A DNA stretch of 64,000 nucleotides from Pseudomonas tremae (GCF_001401155.1 NZ_LJRO01000492.1:1-64000), one strand, 5' to 3'. Positions 8,808 to 18,819 are shown, counted from the first letter of the stretch. Notes: generated by a model from the sequence alone, not told the origin. Numbers and translations: made by a program.

Positions 8808-10181
8808 TTGAAAATCATCATTCTGGGTGCAGGTCAGGTAGGCGGTACGCTGGCCGAGCACCTGGCGGGCGAAGCCAACGACATCACTGTGGTCGACATC
8901 GACGGCGACCGGTTGCGCGCGCTGGGCGACCGCCTGGACATCCGCACGGTGCAGGGCAAAGGCTCGTATCCAGCAGTGCTGCGCCAGGCCGGTGCGGATG
9001 ACGCCGACATGCTGGTCGCGGTGACCAGCAGCGACGAAGCCAACATGATCGCCTGTCAGGTGGCCCACACACTGTTTCAAACGCCGACCAAGATCGCCCG
9101 AATCCGCGAAGCGGCTTACCTGACGCGTGCCGACCTGTTCGATAAAAAGGCGATTCCGGTCGACGTGCTGATCAGTCCGGAACAAGTGGTTACCAACTAC
9201 ATCAAACGCCTGATCGAATACCCCAGTGCGCTGCAGGTCATCGACTTTGCCGGCGGCAAGGCGCAGCTGGTAGCGGTCAAAGCCTATTACGGCGGGCCAC
9301 TGGTCGGGCAGCAACTGCGCCAATTGCGGGCGCATATGCCTGACGTCGATACACGGATCGCCGCTATTTACCGACGTGATCGTGCCATTCTGCCTAGAGG
9401 CGATACGGTCATCGAAGCCGACGACGAAGTGTTTTTCATCGCCGCCAAAGCTCATATTCGTGCCGTAATGGGCGAATTGCGGCGCCTCGACGAAAACTAC
9501 AAACGCATTGTCATCGCAGGCGGCGGCAATATCGGCGAGCGTCTGGCCGAAGCCATTGAAAGCCGCTACCAGGTCAAGATCATCGAAGTGAACCCGGCGC
9601 GTTGTCGCTACCTGTCGGAGAACCTCGACAGTACTGTGGTGCTACAGGGCAGTTCCTCGGATCGCGACTTGCTGCTGGAAGAAAACATCGCCAACACCGA
9701 TCTGTTCCTGGCCCTGACCAACGACGATGAAGCCAACATCATGTCGTCGCTGCTGGCCAAGCGAATGGGCGCGCGCAAAGTGATGACGCTGATCAACAAC
9801 GCCGCTTATGTCGACCTGGTACAAGGCGGCGAGATCGACGTTGCGATCAGCCCGCAACTGGCAACCATCGGCACGCTGCTGGCCCACGTGCGACGCGGCG
9901 ATATCGTCAGCGTCCACTCGCTGCGCCGCGGCGCGGCAGAGGCCATCGAGATTGTCGCGCATGGTGATACCAGTTCCAGCAAGGTGGTCGGTCGCGCCAT
10001 CAGGGACATCAACCTGCCGACCGGTACTGCAATCGGTGCAGTCATCCGCGATGATCAGGTGTTGATCGCTCACGATGTCACCGTGATCGAGTCAGGTGAC
10101 CACGTCATCATGTTTCTTGTGGATAAAAAGTGCATTCGTGATGTAGAGCGGCTGTTCCAGGTGGGCCTGAGTTTTTTCTGA
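8808..10181 (+). CDS. trkA: Trk potassium uptake system NAD-binding protein
   Basis: TrkA is the cytoplasmic, nucleotide-binding peripheral subunit that gates the TrkH/TrkG K+ channel. The 457-residue protein is a tandem repeat of TrkA-N (Rossmann) and TrkA-C (RCK) domains: the first nucleotide loop is IILGAGQVGGTLAEHL at residue 4, the second IVIAGGGNIGERLAEAI near residue 233. Translation starts at a TTG, which puts the glycine loop at the expected position; no upstream ATG is possible because rsmB ends 4 bp before. No membrane subunit is encoded nearby. Confidence 0.96.
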   Translation: MKIIILGAGQVGGTLAEHLAGEANDITVVDIDGDRLRALGDRLDIRTVQGKGSYPAVLRQAGADDADMLVAVTSSDEANMIACQVAHTLFQTPTKIARIREAAYLTRADLFDKKAIPVDVLISPEQVVTNYIKRLIEYPSALQVIDFAGGKAQLVAVKAYYGGPLVGQQLRQLRAHMPDVDTRIAAIYRRDRAILPRGDTVIEADDEVFFIAAKAHIRAVMGELRRLDENYKRIVIAGGGNIGERLAEAIESRYQVKIIEVNPARCRYLSENLDSTVVLQGSSSDRDLLLEENIANTDLFLALTNDDEANIMSSLLAKRMGARKVMTLINNAAYVDLVQGGEIDVAISPQLATIGTLLAHVRRGDIVSVHSLRRGAAEAIEIVAHGDTSSSKVVGRAIRDINLPTGTAIGAVIRDDQVLIAHDVTVIESGDHVIMFLVDKKCIRDVERLFQVGLSFF

Positions 10182-10328
10182 ACAGCTTGCCATCCTGACT
10201 GAACCTCCTGCCGATGCGTCTGGTCGGTGACGCTCGTCGATCAAGGCGAATTCTCTCTGGGCGCGTGCATCACAGACACACGCGCACAAATGCCTTCACT
10301 GGCCTTTATCAGGGAGAAAACACGCTCA

Positions 10329-12692
10329 ATGTCTCAATCCGAAGATTCCCAGGCCCCGCTTCAAGGCTCACAGACCGACGGCTCTGCCGCTGGCGGCTGG
10401 CCTGCGCTCAGTGCAGTCAACAAACACCTGTTGCACCAACATGTTTTGCTCAAGGGCAACCGAACGCTGCTGTCCATGAACAAACCCGGTGGCTTCGATT
10501 GCCCCAGCTGTTCCTGGCCGGATCCGAAGAAACCGCACACGTTTGAATACTGTGAGAACGGTGCCAAGGCACTGGCCTGGGAAACGACCAAAAAACGTGT
10601 CACACCAGACTTTTTCGCTCTGCATACGGTTAGCGAACTGGCCACATGGAGCGACCACGACCTGGAGAAACAAGGCCGTATTGCTCAGCCGATGCGCTAC
10701 GACGCCGCCAGTGACAAATACCTGCCTGTCAGTTGGGACGAAGCGTTCGCCGAGATCGGCGAAGAGCTGCGCCATCTGAGCGACCCTTGGAAATTGGAGC
10801 TGTACACCTCGGGACGCACGTCGAATGAAGCCGCATTTCTCTATCAGCTGTTTGGCCGCCTGTATGGCATGGCCAATTTCCCTGACTGCTCGAACATGTG
10901 CCATGAGACCACCACGTCGGCGCTGCCCGAATCGATCGGAGTTGGCAAAGGCACCACAACGCTGGAAGACTTCGAGAGCGCCGACGCCATTTTCATCATT
11001 GGTCAGAACCCCGGGACCAACAGCCCGCGCATGATGTCCGAGCTGCGCGCCGCCGCACGCCGTGGCGCGAGCATCATCTCGTTCAACCCCTTGCGCGAAA
11101 AAGCCCTGGTGCGTTTTGCAGCACCACAGGACCCGCGCGACATGCTCAGTCGCGGCGGAGTGAAGATCAGCTCTCAATACCATCAGGTCAGAATCGGCGG
11201 CGACATGATTGCCCTGCAGGGCGTCTGCAAATTGGTTATCGAAGCGGACGATGCGGCTCAGCGTGAAGGGCTGCCACGTGTGCTTGATGTAGCTTTCATT
11301 GAAGAACACACCCACGGCCTTGAGCATTTCGCCGATTACTGCCGACAGCTGCCGTGGGAAATCATCGAGCGTCATTCGGGCCTGACGCGTCAGGCCCTGG
11401 AGGATGTGGCGGCGGTCTACATGCGTTCGGAGCGGGTAATCTGTTGCTGGGGCATGGGCATAACTCAGCACAAGCGCGGTGGCGACGCGATGCAGCAGAT
11501 CATCAATTTGCTGCTGTTACGCGGCAACATCGGCAAGCTGGGCGCAGGCGCTTGTCCCATTCGCGGCCACTCCAATGTGCAGGGCGACCGGACCATGGGC
11601 ATCTTCGAAAAAGCCGGCGAACCGTTTCTGGCCAGCATGAGCAAGGTATTCGGTTTCGAAGCATCCCGAAAAAAAGGGCACGCTGTGGCCGATACCTGCG
11701 AGGCCTTGTTGCGTGGCGAAGTGGAAGCGTTCATTTCCATGGGCGGCAACTTCTTCCGTGCCATTCCGGACACCGATGTCATCTGCCCGACCGTCAGCCG
11801 CTTGAAAATGACCGTGCTAGTCAACACTAAACTCAACCGCAGTGCAACGGTACATGGCCGCAAAGCGTTTCTGCTGCCGTGCGTAGCCCGCTCGGAACTG
11901 GACATGCAGAACGGTGTGGCGCAAACCATTACGGTCGAAGACTCGATGTCGATGGTGCACGGCTCGACCGGCATGCTGGAACCTGCCTCGAAAGACCTGA
12001 TTTCTGAAGTGGCGATCATCGCCGGTATTGCCAAGGCGACGCTTGCACCCAACCCCAAGGTGGATTGGGACAGCTATGTGAACGATTACGCCCGTATTCG
12101 CGACAAGATCGAAGAAGTGCTGCCCGAGCAGTTTTATGACTTCAACCAGCGCATCCTCGAACCCGGCGGCTTCCGCTTGCCCAATGACGCCAGCGAGCAC
12201 AAGTGGAACACCGAGTCAGGCAAGGCCAACTTCCTCTTTCCTGAAGGAGTTTACGATGAGGACGACACACCACCGGGCGCTGATCATCTGCAGTTGATGA
12301 CGATCCGCAGCCATGACCAGTTCAACACCACGGTGTATTCCAACGATGATCGTTACCGGGATATATACGGCGACCGCATGGTGGTGATGCTCAATCCACA
12401 GGACATCAAGCGCCTTGGCCTCAAGGCAGGGGATTATGTCGAATTCCAGACCGCCCTCGACCCGATCACGCCACGCAGTGCAGCTGGCTTCAAGGTCATC
12501 CCGTACGATGTGCCGCAGGGTTGCTGCGCGGCGTACTACCCCGAAACCAATGGCCTGCTGCCGCTGGCGAATCGGGACAGACACGGCAATACACCCGCAG
12601 CCAAATCCATCCCGGTGAACCTGGTGCGGATGAACCCGGAAAGCACTCAGATTGCGCTGGAACGACGCGGCTTGATTGCGGCGGCCAGTTAA
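10329..12692 (+). CDS. YdeP/FdhF-family molybdopterin oxidoreductase
   Basis: This 787-residue protein belongs to the molybdopterin-binding oxidoreductases close to E. coli YdeP and formate dehydrogenase alpha subunits. It has a short N-terminal Cys pair (FDCPSC), the molybdopterin-oxidoreductase core with TSNEAAFLYQLFGR, GQNPGTNSPRMMSEL, CCWGMGITQHKRGGDAMQQI and GHSNVQGDRTMG, and a C-terminal molydopterin dinucleotide-binding domain (LMTIRSHDQFNTTVY, MVVMLNPQDIKRLGLKAGD). The ATG at 10329 follows a GGGAG ribosome-binding site; upstream in-frame starts add unconserved sequence. The substrate is unknown. YdeP is linked to acid resistance in E. coli, which is weak support for that role here. 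Confidence 0.88.
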   Translation: MSQSEDSQAPLQGSQTDGSAAGGWPALSAVNKHLLHQHVLLKGNRTLLSMNKPGGFDCPSCSWPDPKKPHTFEYCENGAKALAWETTKKRVTPDFFALHTVSELATWSDHDLEKQGRIAQPMRYDAASDKYLPVSWDEAFAEIGEELRHLSDPWKLELYTSGRTSNEAAFLYQLFGRLYGMANFPDCSNMCHETTTSALPESIGVGKGTTTLEDFESADAIFIIGQNPGTNSPRMMSELRAAARRGASIISFNPLREKALVRFAAPQDPRDMLSRGGVKISSQYHQVRIGGDMIALQGVCKLVIEADDAAQREGLPRVLDVAFIEEHTHGLEHFADYCRQLPWEIIERHSGLTRQALEDVAAVYMRSERVICCWGMGITQHKRGGDAMQQIINLLLLRGNIGKLGAGACPIRGHSNVQGDRTMGIFEKAGEPFLASMSKVFGFEASRKKGHAVADTCEALLRGEVEAFISMGGNFFRAIPDTDVICPTVSRLKMTVLVNTKLNRSATVHGRKAFLLPCVARSELDMQNGVAQTITVEDSMSMVHGSTGMLEPASKDLISEVAIIAGIAKATLAPNPKVDWDSYVNDYARIRDKIEEVLPEQFYDFNQRILEPGGFRLPNDASEHKWNTESGKANFLFPEGVYDEDDTPPGADHLQLMTIRSHDQFNTTVYSNDDRYRDIYGDRMVVMLNPQDIKRLGLKAGDYVEFQTALDPITPRSAAGFKVIPYDVPQGCCAAYYPETNGLLPLANRDRHGNTPAAKSIPVNLVRMNPESTQIALERRGLIAAAS

Positions 12693-12740
12693 GGCCGCAA
12701 GGAAGGCACTATCGCGCCCATGCCCTGCGTCCCTGTCTTC

Positions 12741-13628
12741 CTAATACCAGCGCGCTTCGCCTGCCGGGCGTTTCTTGAAGCGTTTCATGGTCCACATGTA
12801 CTGGCTCGGGTACGCCCGCACATATTTCTCGACTACTTTGCTCATCGCCGCTGCGGAGGTTTCGGTGTCGGTGCTATACATGGCCTCGGGAGCCGCTTCG
12901 AGCACTACCTTGTAACCGGAACCGTCCGGCAGGCGCATGGCGTGGAGGAATACGCCAACAGCCTTGCCACCGGCCAGCATGTTCGGCACAAACTTGCTGG
13001 TCAGGGCCATAGTGCCGCAGAAGGGTACGAAGATACCGGCCGATTCTGCCGGCTCAGGATCGGCCGGGATGCCTACCGAACCACCTTTGCGTACTTCCTT
13101 GATGACGCTGAGAATGCCTTCCTTGGTCGACGCAGCCACGCGGTTGCCTAGCTGTACGCGTTGCTTGCGCAACAGATCATCCACAGCCTTCAACTTCGGT
13201 GGGCGATAGAAAATGATCGGCTTGCACTGGCTGCAATAGAAGTGGTTGAGCACTTCCCAGTTGCCCAGGTGGCTGGTGATGCCGACCACGCCTTTACCAG
13301 ACGCCAGCGCTTCCTTGAGCACGTCGAGCCCTTCGACTTCACGCACCAGGTTGATCGATTTCTGCGCAGGCCAGATCCACGCGCAGGCGCTTTCAGTGAG
13401 CGTCTTGCCGATGTCCATCAGGCTGCGGCCGACGAGCTTTTCCAGCTCGGGCTCGCTCAGCTCGGGGAAACACTTGGACAGATTGATCCGTGCCACTTCC
13501 CGCGAGCGGTTGGGCAGTTTCCACATCAGCCAGCCGATGGCAGTGCCGACCCATTGCACGGCTCGCCACGGCAACAGCGCAAACAATCGCAACGCCCCGA
13601 CCATTACGGCGCCTTTGAACTTATCCAC
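12741..13628 (-). CDS. Lipid A biosynthesis acyltransferase (HtrB/LpxL family)
   Basis: This 295-residue inner-membrane acyltransferase adds a secondary acyl chain to lipid A. It shows an N-terminal hydrophobic anchor (MVGALRLFALLPWRAVQWVGTAIGWLMW), the HX4D/E-type catalytic motif in TSHLGNWE, the acceptor-side block FYRPPKLKAVDDLL and a GIPADPEPAESAGIFVPFCG segment. Translation starts at a GTG that lies inside a perfect DnaA 9-mer (13621-13629). The nearest known relative by position and family is the HtrB-type gene beside tag near the P. aeruginosa origin. Which acyl chain and position it uses cannot be decided here. Confidence 0.9.
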   Translation of the reverse strand: MDKFKGAVMVGALRLFALLPWRAVQWVGTAIGWLMWKLPNRSREVARINLSKCFPELSEPELEKLVGRSLMDIGKTLTESACAWIWPAQKSINLVREVEGLDVLKEALASGKGVVGITSHLGNWEVLNHFYCSQCKPIIFYRPPKLKAVDDLLRKQRVQLGNRVAASTKEGILSVIKEVRKGGSVGIPADPEPAESAGIFVPFCGTMALTSKFVPNMLAGGKAVGVFLHAMRLPDGSGYKVVLEAAPEAMYSTDTETSAAAMSKVVEKYVRAYPSQYMWTMKRFKKRPAGEARWY

Positions 13629-13665
13629 AGATGACTCCCAGATTCTCGAGGCGGGTAGTGTAACG

Positions 13666-14217
13666 TCAGCGGCTCAATATCGCGTATCGATCACAATCGA
13701 CCGTGTGGTCCATGACCATGCCGCTGGCCTGCATGTAGGCATAACAGATGGTCGGGCCGACAAACGTGAAGCCGGATTTTTTCAGGGCCTTGCTCATTGC
13801 TTCGGCTTCGACGGTAATCGCCGGTACTTCGCTGCGGTCCTTGAAATGATTGATCTTCGGCGCGCCACCGACAAACGACCAAAGCAGGCCGACCGGGTCT
13901 TCGAGCGCCAGCCAGGCGCGCGCATTGGTGCGCACGGCCTTGAGCTTGAGGCGGTTGCGAATGATGCTCGGATCAAGCATCAACGCTTCGATTTCAGCGT
14001 CGCTCAACTGCGCTAGCCGTTCTACATCGAAGCCATGCAAGACCTCGCGATAACGAGCCCGACGCTTGAGAATCGTGATCCACGACAGACCCGCCTGGAA
14101 CCCTTCGAGCAAAAGCAACTCGAAGAGCTTCTGCGCATCGCGCAGCGGCACTCCCCACTCCTGATCGTGATAAGCGATGTACAGGGGGTCTTCGTTGCAC
14201 CAAAAGCAGCGTGTCAT
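13666..14217 (-). CDS. tag: DNA-3-methyladenine glycosylase I
   Basis: Tag excises 3-methyladenine from alkylated DNA in base-excision repair. The 183-residue protein has the N-terminal zinc-site cysteine motif RCFWC, the YHDQEWGVP block, the helix-hairpin region LLLEGFQAGLSWITILKRR with the conserved catalytic-pocket residues, and the C-terminal zinc-site FTFVGPTICYAYMQASGMVMDH. Length is normal. It lies 37 bp upstream of the lipid A acyltransferase start on the same strand and is divergent from glyQ. Confidence 0.97.
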   Translation of the reverse strand: MTRCFWCNEDPLYIAYHDQEWGVPLRDAQKLFELLLLEGFQAGLSWITILKRRARYREVLHGFDVERLAQLSDAEIEALMLDPSIIRNRLKLKAVRTNARAWLALEDPVGLLWSFVGGAPKINHFKDRSEVPAITVEAEAMSKALKKSGFTFVGPTICYAYMQASGMVMDHTVDCDRYAILSR

Positions 14218-14230
14218 AGGGCTCCCAGGA

Positions 14231-14258
14231 GTGGACGTGCGGCCGAATCGGGTATACT
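14231..14258 (+). promoter_or_regulatory. Probable glyQS promoter
   Basis: TATACT at 14253-14258 is a near-perfect -10 box 38 bp before the glyQ start. A weak -35 candidate (GTGGAC, 14231-14236) lies 16 bp upstream. The site is in the tag-glyQ divergent gap. Confidence 0.45.
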
Positions 14259-14296
14259 CCCGCTCTTTGAATCGCAGCCCAGCACAGGTGAAATTT

Positions 14297-15244
14297 GTGA
14301 GCCAGCCTACGCCAGCCGTGCGTACCTTCCAAGACTTGATCCTCGCCCTCCAGCAATACTGGGCAGAACAAGGTTGCGTGGTACTTCAGCCCTACGATAT
14401 GGAAGTAGGCGCCGGCACGTTCCACACTGCCACGTTTCTGCGCGCCGTAGGCCCGGAAACCTGGAATGCCGCTTACGTACAGCCAAGCCGTCGCCCGACT
14501 GACGGCCGCTATGGCGAAAACCCGAACCGCCTGCAGCATTACTATCAGTTTCAGGTGATTCTCAAGCCGAACCCGGACAACTTCCAGGAGCTGTACCTGG
14601 GCTCGCTCAAGCACATCGGCCTCGACCCGCTGGTGCATGACGTGCGTTTCGTCGAAGACAACTGGGAATCGCCGACGCTGGGCGCCTGGGGTCTGGGCTG
14701 GGAAATCTGGCTCAACGGCATGGAAGTCTCGCAGTTCACCTACTTCCAGCAGGTCGGCGGCATCGAGTGCTACCCGGTTACCGGCGAAATCACCTACGGC
14801 CTCGAACGTCTGGCGATGTACCAGCAAGGCGTGGATTCGGTTTACGACCTGGTCTGGGCTGACGGCCCGTTCGGCAAAGTGACCTACGGCGACGTGTTCC
14901 ACCAAAACGAAGTGGAACAGTCGACCTACAACTTCGAACACGCCAACGTCGACAAACTGTTCGAGCTGTTCGATTTCTACGAAAGCGAAGCCGCGCGCCT
15001 GATCGAGCTGGAGCTGCCGTTGCCGGGCTACGAAATGGTGCTCAAGGCTTCGCACACCTTCAACCTGCTGGATGCCCGTCGCGCTATTTCCGTGACCGCG
15101 CGTCAGCAATACATTCTGCGCGTACGCACGCTGGCTCGCTCGGTGGCTCAGGCCTACCTGCAAGCCCGGGCCCGTCTCGGCTTCCCGATGGCGCCGCCCG
15201 ATCTACGCGATGAAGTGTTGGCCAAGCTGGAGGCAGCGCAATGA
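14297..15244 (+). CDS. glyQ: Glycyl-tRNA synthetase alpha subunit
   Basis: GlyQ is the catalytic subunit of the heterotetrameric class II glycyl-tRNA synthetase. The 315-residue protein begins VSQPTPAVRTFQDLI and contains the class II catalytic blocks TFLRAVGPETWNAAYVQPSRRPTDGRYGENPNRLQHYYQFQVI and YGLERLAMYQQGVDSVYDL. I chose the GTG at 14297, preceded by AGGTGAAA at ribosome-binding distance; an in-frame ATG at 14177 would add 40 residues reading across the tag start. The stop overlaps the glyS ATG by 4 bp. Confidence 0.98.
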   Translation: MSQPTPAVRTFQDLILALQQYWAEQGCVVLQPYDMEVGAGTFHTATFLRAVGPETWNAAYVQPSRRPTDGRYGENPNRLQHYYQFQVILKPNPDNFQELYLGSLKHIGLDPLVHDVRFVEDNWESPTLGAWGLGWEIWLNGMEVSQFTYFQQVGGIECYPVTGEITYGLERLAMYQQGVDSVYDLVWADGPFGKVTYGDVFHQNEVEQSTYNFEHANVDKLFELFDFYESEAARLIELELPLPGYEMVLKASHTFNLLDARRAISVTARQQYILRVRTLARSVAQAYLQARARLGFPMAPPDLRDEVLAKLEAAQ

Positions 15245-17295
15245 GTGCTCAAGATTTTCTGGTCGAACTGGGCACTGAAGAACTGCCACCCAAGACCCTG
15301 GTTTCCCTGGCTGAGGCGTTTCTGGCCGGCATTGAAAAAGGCTTGCAGGGCGCAGGCCTGACGTACAGCGCCAAACAGGTCTACGCCGCACCGCGTCGCC
15401 TGGCGGTGCTGATCACCGCACTGTCCACGCAACAACCGGACCGCAGCGTCAACCTCGACGGTCCACCACGTCAGGCAGCGTTCGACGCCGACGGCAACCC
15501 GACTCAGGCAGCCCTGGGCTTTGCCAAGAAGTGTGGCGTCGACCTGAGCGAAATCGATCAAAGCGGCCCGAAACTGCGTTATAGCCAGACCATCCTCGGC
15601 AAGCCGACGATGTCTCTGCTGCCGACCATTGTCGAAGATTCGCTGAACGACCTGCCGATTGCCAAGCGCATGCGCTGGGGCGCTCGCAAGGAAGAGTTCG
15701 TGCGGCCGACCCAATGGCTGGTGATGCTGTTCGGCGATCAGGTCGTTGATTGCACGATCCTCGCCCAGAGCGCCGGGCGTCATTCTCGCGGCCATCGCTT
15801 CCACCACCCGGAAGACGTACGGATTTCCTCGCCTGCCGGCTACCTCAGTGACCTGCGCGCCGCTCATGTACTGGCCGACTTCAACGAACGTCGCCAGATT
15901 ATCAGCAAGCGCATCGAAGAACTGGCAACCCAACAGGAAGGCACCGCCATCGTGCCGCCAAGCCTGCTGGATGAAGTGGCCGGTCTGGTCGAGTGGCCAG
16001 TGCCGCTGGTGTGTTCGTTCGAAGAGCGCTTCCTCGAAGTGCCGCAGGAAGCCCTGATTACCACCATGCAGGACAACCAGAAGTACTTCTGCCTGCTGGA
16101 TGTCGATGGCAAGCTGCTGCCGCGCTTCATTACGGTTGCCAACATCGAGAGCAAGGACCCTGCGCAGATCATCGCCGGTAACGAGAAGGTGGTTCGTCCA
16201 CGCCTGACCGATGCCGAGTTCTTCTTCAAGCAGGACAAGAAGCAGAAGCTGGAAACCTTCAACGATCGCCTGAAAAACGTCGTGTTTCAGGCCCAACTGG
16301 GCAGCGTCTACGACAAGGCCGAGCGCGTTTCGAAGCTGGCGGCTTACATCGCACCACGCATTGGCGGCGATGCGCAGCGCGCAGCGCGGGCTGGCCTGTT
16401 GTCCAAGTGCGACCTGTCGAGTGAGATGGTCGGCGAGTTCCCGGAAATGCAGGGCATTGCCGGTTTCTACTACGCCAAAGCCGATGGCGAGGCAGAAGAT
16501 GTCGCGCTGGCGCTCAACGAGCAGTACATGCCTCGCGGTGCAGGTGCCGAACTGCCGACTACGCTGACCGGCGCTGCCGTCGCCATCGCCGACAAACTGG
16601 ATACGCTGGTCGGTATTTTCGGTATCGGCATGCTACCCACCGGCAGCAAGGACCCGTATGCACTGCGTCGCGCGGCACTGGGCATCCTGCGTATCCTGAT
16701 CGAGAAGAAGCTCGACCTGAACCTGGTCGACACCGTGAAATTCGCGGTCACGCAATTCGGTACGAAGATCAAGCCAGCAGGATTAGCGGAACAGGTACTC
16801 GACTTCATCTTCGACCGCCTGCGTGCGCGTTACGAAGACGAAGGCGTCGATGTGGCGGTGTACCTCTCGGTGCGTGCCCTGCAACCTGCCTCGGCGCTGG
16901 ATTTCGATCAGCGTGTCCAGGCGGTTCAGGCGTTCCGCAAACTGCCGCAAGCTGCTGCGCTGGCCGCTGTGAACAAGCGCGTCTCGAACCTGCTGAGCAA
17001 GGCCGAGGGCAACATTGCCCAGACCGTCGAGCCCAAGTACTTCGACAACGCCAACGAGTTCTCGCTGTACTCGGCAATTCAGCAGGCAGACCATGCGGTT
17101 CAACCAATGGCAGCAGAGCGTCAGTACAGCGAATCGCTGGCGCGTCTGGCCATGCTGCGTGAGCCTGTCGATGCGTTCTTTGAAGCAGTGATGGTCAACG
17201 CGGAAGACGCCAAAGTGCGCGCTAACCGTTATGCCTTGCTGTCGCGTCTGCGCGGGTTGTTCCTCGGCGTTGCCGATATCTCGCTGCTGGGCTGA
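15241..17295 (+). CDS. glyS: Glycyl-tRNA synthetase beta subunit
   Basis: GlyS is the 684-residue tRNA-binding subunit of alpha2-beta2 glycyl-tRNA synthetase. It starts MSAQDFLVELGTEELPPKTL, the family signature, and shows the internal HD-like region (TTMQDNQKYFCLLD, FFKQDKKQKLETFNDRLKNVVFQ, GSKDPYALRRAALGILRIL) and the C-terminal anticodon-binding region (NKRVSNLLSKAEGN, MVNAEDAKVRANRYALLSRLRGLF). It is translationally coupled to glyQ by a 4-bp overlap. Confidence 0.98.
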   Translation: MSAQDFLVELGTEELPPKTLVSLAEAFLAGIEKGLQGAGLTYSAKQVYAAPRRLAVLITALSTQQPDRSVNLDGPPRQAAFDADGNPTQAALGFAKKCGVDLSEIDQSGPKLRYSQTILGKPTMSLLPTIVEDSLNDLPIAKRMRWGARKEEFVRPTQWLVMLFGDQVVDCTILAQSAGRHSRGHRFHHPEDVRISSPAGYLSDLRAAHVLADFNERRQIISKRIEELATQQEGTAIVPPSLLDEVAGLVEWPVPLVCSFEERFLEVPQEALITTMQDNQKYFCLLDVDGKLLPRFITVANIESKDPAQIIAGNEKVVRPRLTDAEFFFKQDKKQKLETFNDRLKNVVFQAQLGSVYDKAERVSKLAAYIAPRIGGDAQRAARAGLLSKCDLSSEMVGEFPEMQGIAGFYYAKADGEAEDVALALNEQYMPRGAGAELPTTLTGAAVAIADKLDTLVGIFGIGMLPTGSKDPYALRRAALGILRILIEKKLDLNLVDTVKFAVTQFGTKIKPAGLAEQVLDFIFDRLRARYEDEGVDVAVYLSVRALQPASALDFDQRVQAVQAFRKLPQAAALAAVNKRVSNLLSKAEGNIAQTVEPKYFDNANEFSLYSAIQQADHAVQPMAAERQYSESLARLAMLREPVDAFFEAVMVNAEDAKVRANRYALLSRLRGLFLGVADISLLG

Positions 17296-17308
17296 CAAGG
17301 GGTCGACG

Positions 17309-17860
17309 TTGAAGCTGCTGATACTCGACCGGGACGGTGTGATCAATCACGATTCCGACGCTTACATAAAATCGGTGGAGGAGTGGTTGCCGATTCCGGG
17401 TTCGATCAAGGCTATCGCAGATCTGAGCAAAGCCGGCTGGACAGTGGCAGTCGCCACCAACCAGTCCGGCATTGCCCGAGGTTATTACGACCTGGCCACC
17501 CTCGACGCCATGCATGCGCGCTTGCGCGAACTGGTGGCCGAGCAGGGGGGCGAGGTAGGTCTGATCGTCTACTGCCCACACGGGCCGGACGAGGGCTGTG
17601 AATGCCGCAAACCCAAGCCCGGCATGCTGAAGACCATTGCTCGCCATTACGCAGCAGACCTCAAGGGCCTGTGGTTTGTGGGCGACAGCAAAGGTGACCT
17701 GCAGGCCGCACTGGCCGTCGATTCTCAACCTGTGTTGGTCAAGACCGGCAAAGGCCATAGAACGATGGACGGCGACGTGCCTGAAGGCACGCTGATTTTT
17801 GACGATCTGGCGGCGGTTGCCGCAGAACTTATCCACACCAGCGCTTCACTGAACAGCTGA
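17309..17860 (+). CDS. gmhB: D-glycero-beta-D-manno-heptose-1,7-bisphosphate 7-phosphatase
   Basis: GmhB removes the 7-phosphate during ADP-heptose synthesis for the LPS inner core. The 183-residue HAD phosphatase has the nucleophile motif LDRDGVINHD, motif II in VATNQSGIARG, the GmhB-specific zinc loop CPHGPDEGCECRKPKPGM and motif IV VGDSKGDLQAA. The start is a TTG 13 bp after the glyS stop, giving the family N-terminus LKLLILDRDG. The gene sits between glyS and plsC, as in P. aeruginosa. The gene end overlaps a perfect DnaA 9-mer (17829-17837). Confidence 0.94.
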   Translation: MKLLILDRDGVINHDSDAYIKSVEEWLPIPGSIKAIADLSKAGWTVAVATNQSGIARGYYDLATLDAMHARLRELVAEQGGEVGLIVYCPHGPDEGCECRKPKPGMLKTIARHYAADLKGLWFVGDSKGDLQAALAVDSQPVLVKTGKGHRTMDGDVPEGTLIFDDLAAVAAELIHTSASLNS

Positions 17861-17917
17861 CCTGTCAGGTTCAGGACGCTCAATGAGCGGGCACCTGCCC
17901 GTACGGTAAACGTAACT

Positions 17918-18688
17918 ATGTCGATCATGCAGGCAATCAGGACTTTCTTCTTTTACCTGTTGCTGGGCACCAGCTCGCTACTGTGGTGCACATTGAGCTT
18001 TGTCATTGCGCCTTTTCTGCCGTTCAAAGCCCGCTATCGGTTCATCAACGTCTACTGGTGCCGCTGCGCGCTCTGGCTGACCCGCGTATTTCTGAACATC
18101 AAGGTTGAAGTGACCGGAGCAGAAAACGTACCGAAGACACCCTGCGTGATCATTTCCAATCATCAGAGCACATGGGAAACCTTCTTTCTGTCGGCGTATT
18201 TCGAGCCGCTGAGCCAGGTCCTCAAGCGAGAACTTCTCTATGTACCTTTCTTCGGCTGGGCAATGGCGATGCTGCGCCCCATTGCGATTGACCGCGACAA
18301 CCCGAAGGCTGCACTCAGGGAAATAGCCAAGAAGGGTGACGAACTGCTCAAGGACGGTGTATGGGTACTGATCTTCCCCGAAGGCACACGTGTCCCTTAT
18401 GGCCAGGTCGGCAAATTCTCGCGCGGCGGCACGGCATTGGCGGTCAATGCCGATTTGCCGGTTCTGCCAGTTGCCCACAATGCAGGCAAATACTGGCCTC
18501 GGGACGGCTGGGCAAAGAAGCCCGGCACCATCCAGGTGGTTATCGGCGAACCGATGTACGCAGAAGGTACCGGCCCACGCGCGATAGCAGCCTTGAATGA
18601 CCGTGTGCAGGCCTGGAACGAAGACACACAACGAGCAATGGGCTCGCCCGTCACACCCGCGACGAACACAGAAAAGGTGCCTGCGTGA
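17918..18688 (+). CDS. plsC: 1-acyl-sn-glycerol-3-phosphate acyltransferase
   Basis: PlsC acylates lysophosphatidate to phosphatidate at the inner membrane. The 256-residue protein has an N-terminal hydrophobic segment (TFFFYLLLGTSSLLWCTLSFVIAPFLPF), the catalytic NHQSTWE (HX4D/E) motif and the acceptor motif FPEGTRVPYG. Two ATGs (17918 and 17927) are possible, differing by three residues. It ends the glyQ-glyS-gmhB-plsC run and is followed by an intrinsic terminator. Confidence 0.94.
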   Translation: MSIMQAIRTFFFYLLLGTSSLLWCTLSFVIAPFLPFKARYRFINVYWCRCALWLTRVFLNIKVEVTGAENVPKTPCVIISNHQSTWETFFLSAYFEPLSQVLKRELLYVPFFGWAMAMLRPIAIDRDNPKAALREIAKKGDELLKDGVWVLIFPEGTRVPYGQVGKFSRGGTALAVNADLPVLPVAHNAGKYWPRDGWAKKPGTIQVVIGEPMYAEGTGPRAIAALNDRVQAWNEDTQRAMGSPVTPATNTEKVPA

Positions 18689-18819
18689 TTTTGTGGATAA
18701 CCTGTGTACCGTTTTTTTGAAAACACGTGAAATAACCGTCTAACTCGCTAATTTATATGCATATTTTTTCAAGCTATAAAAACCGGAAAAACGTGCATAA
18801 GTTTTAGTGATGTACCAGA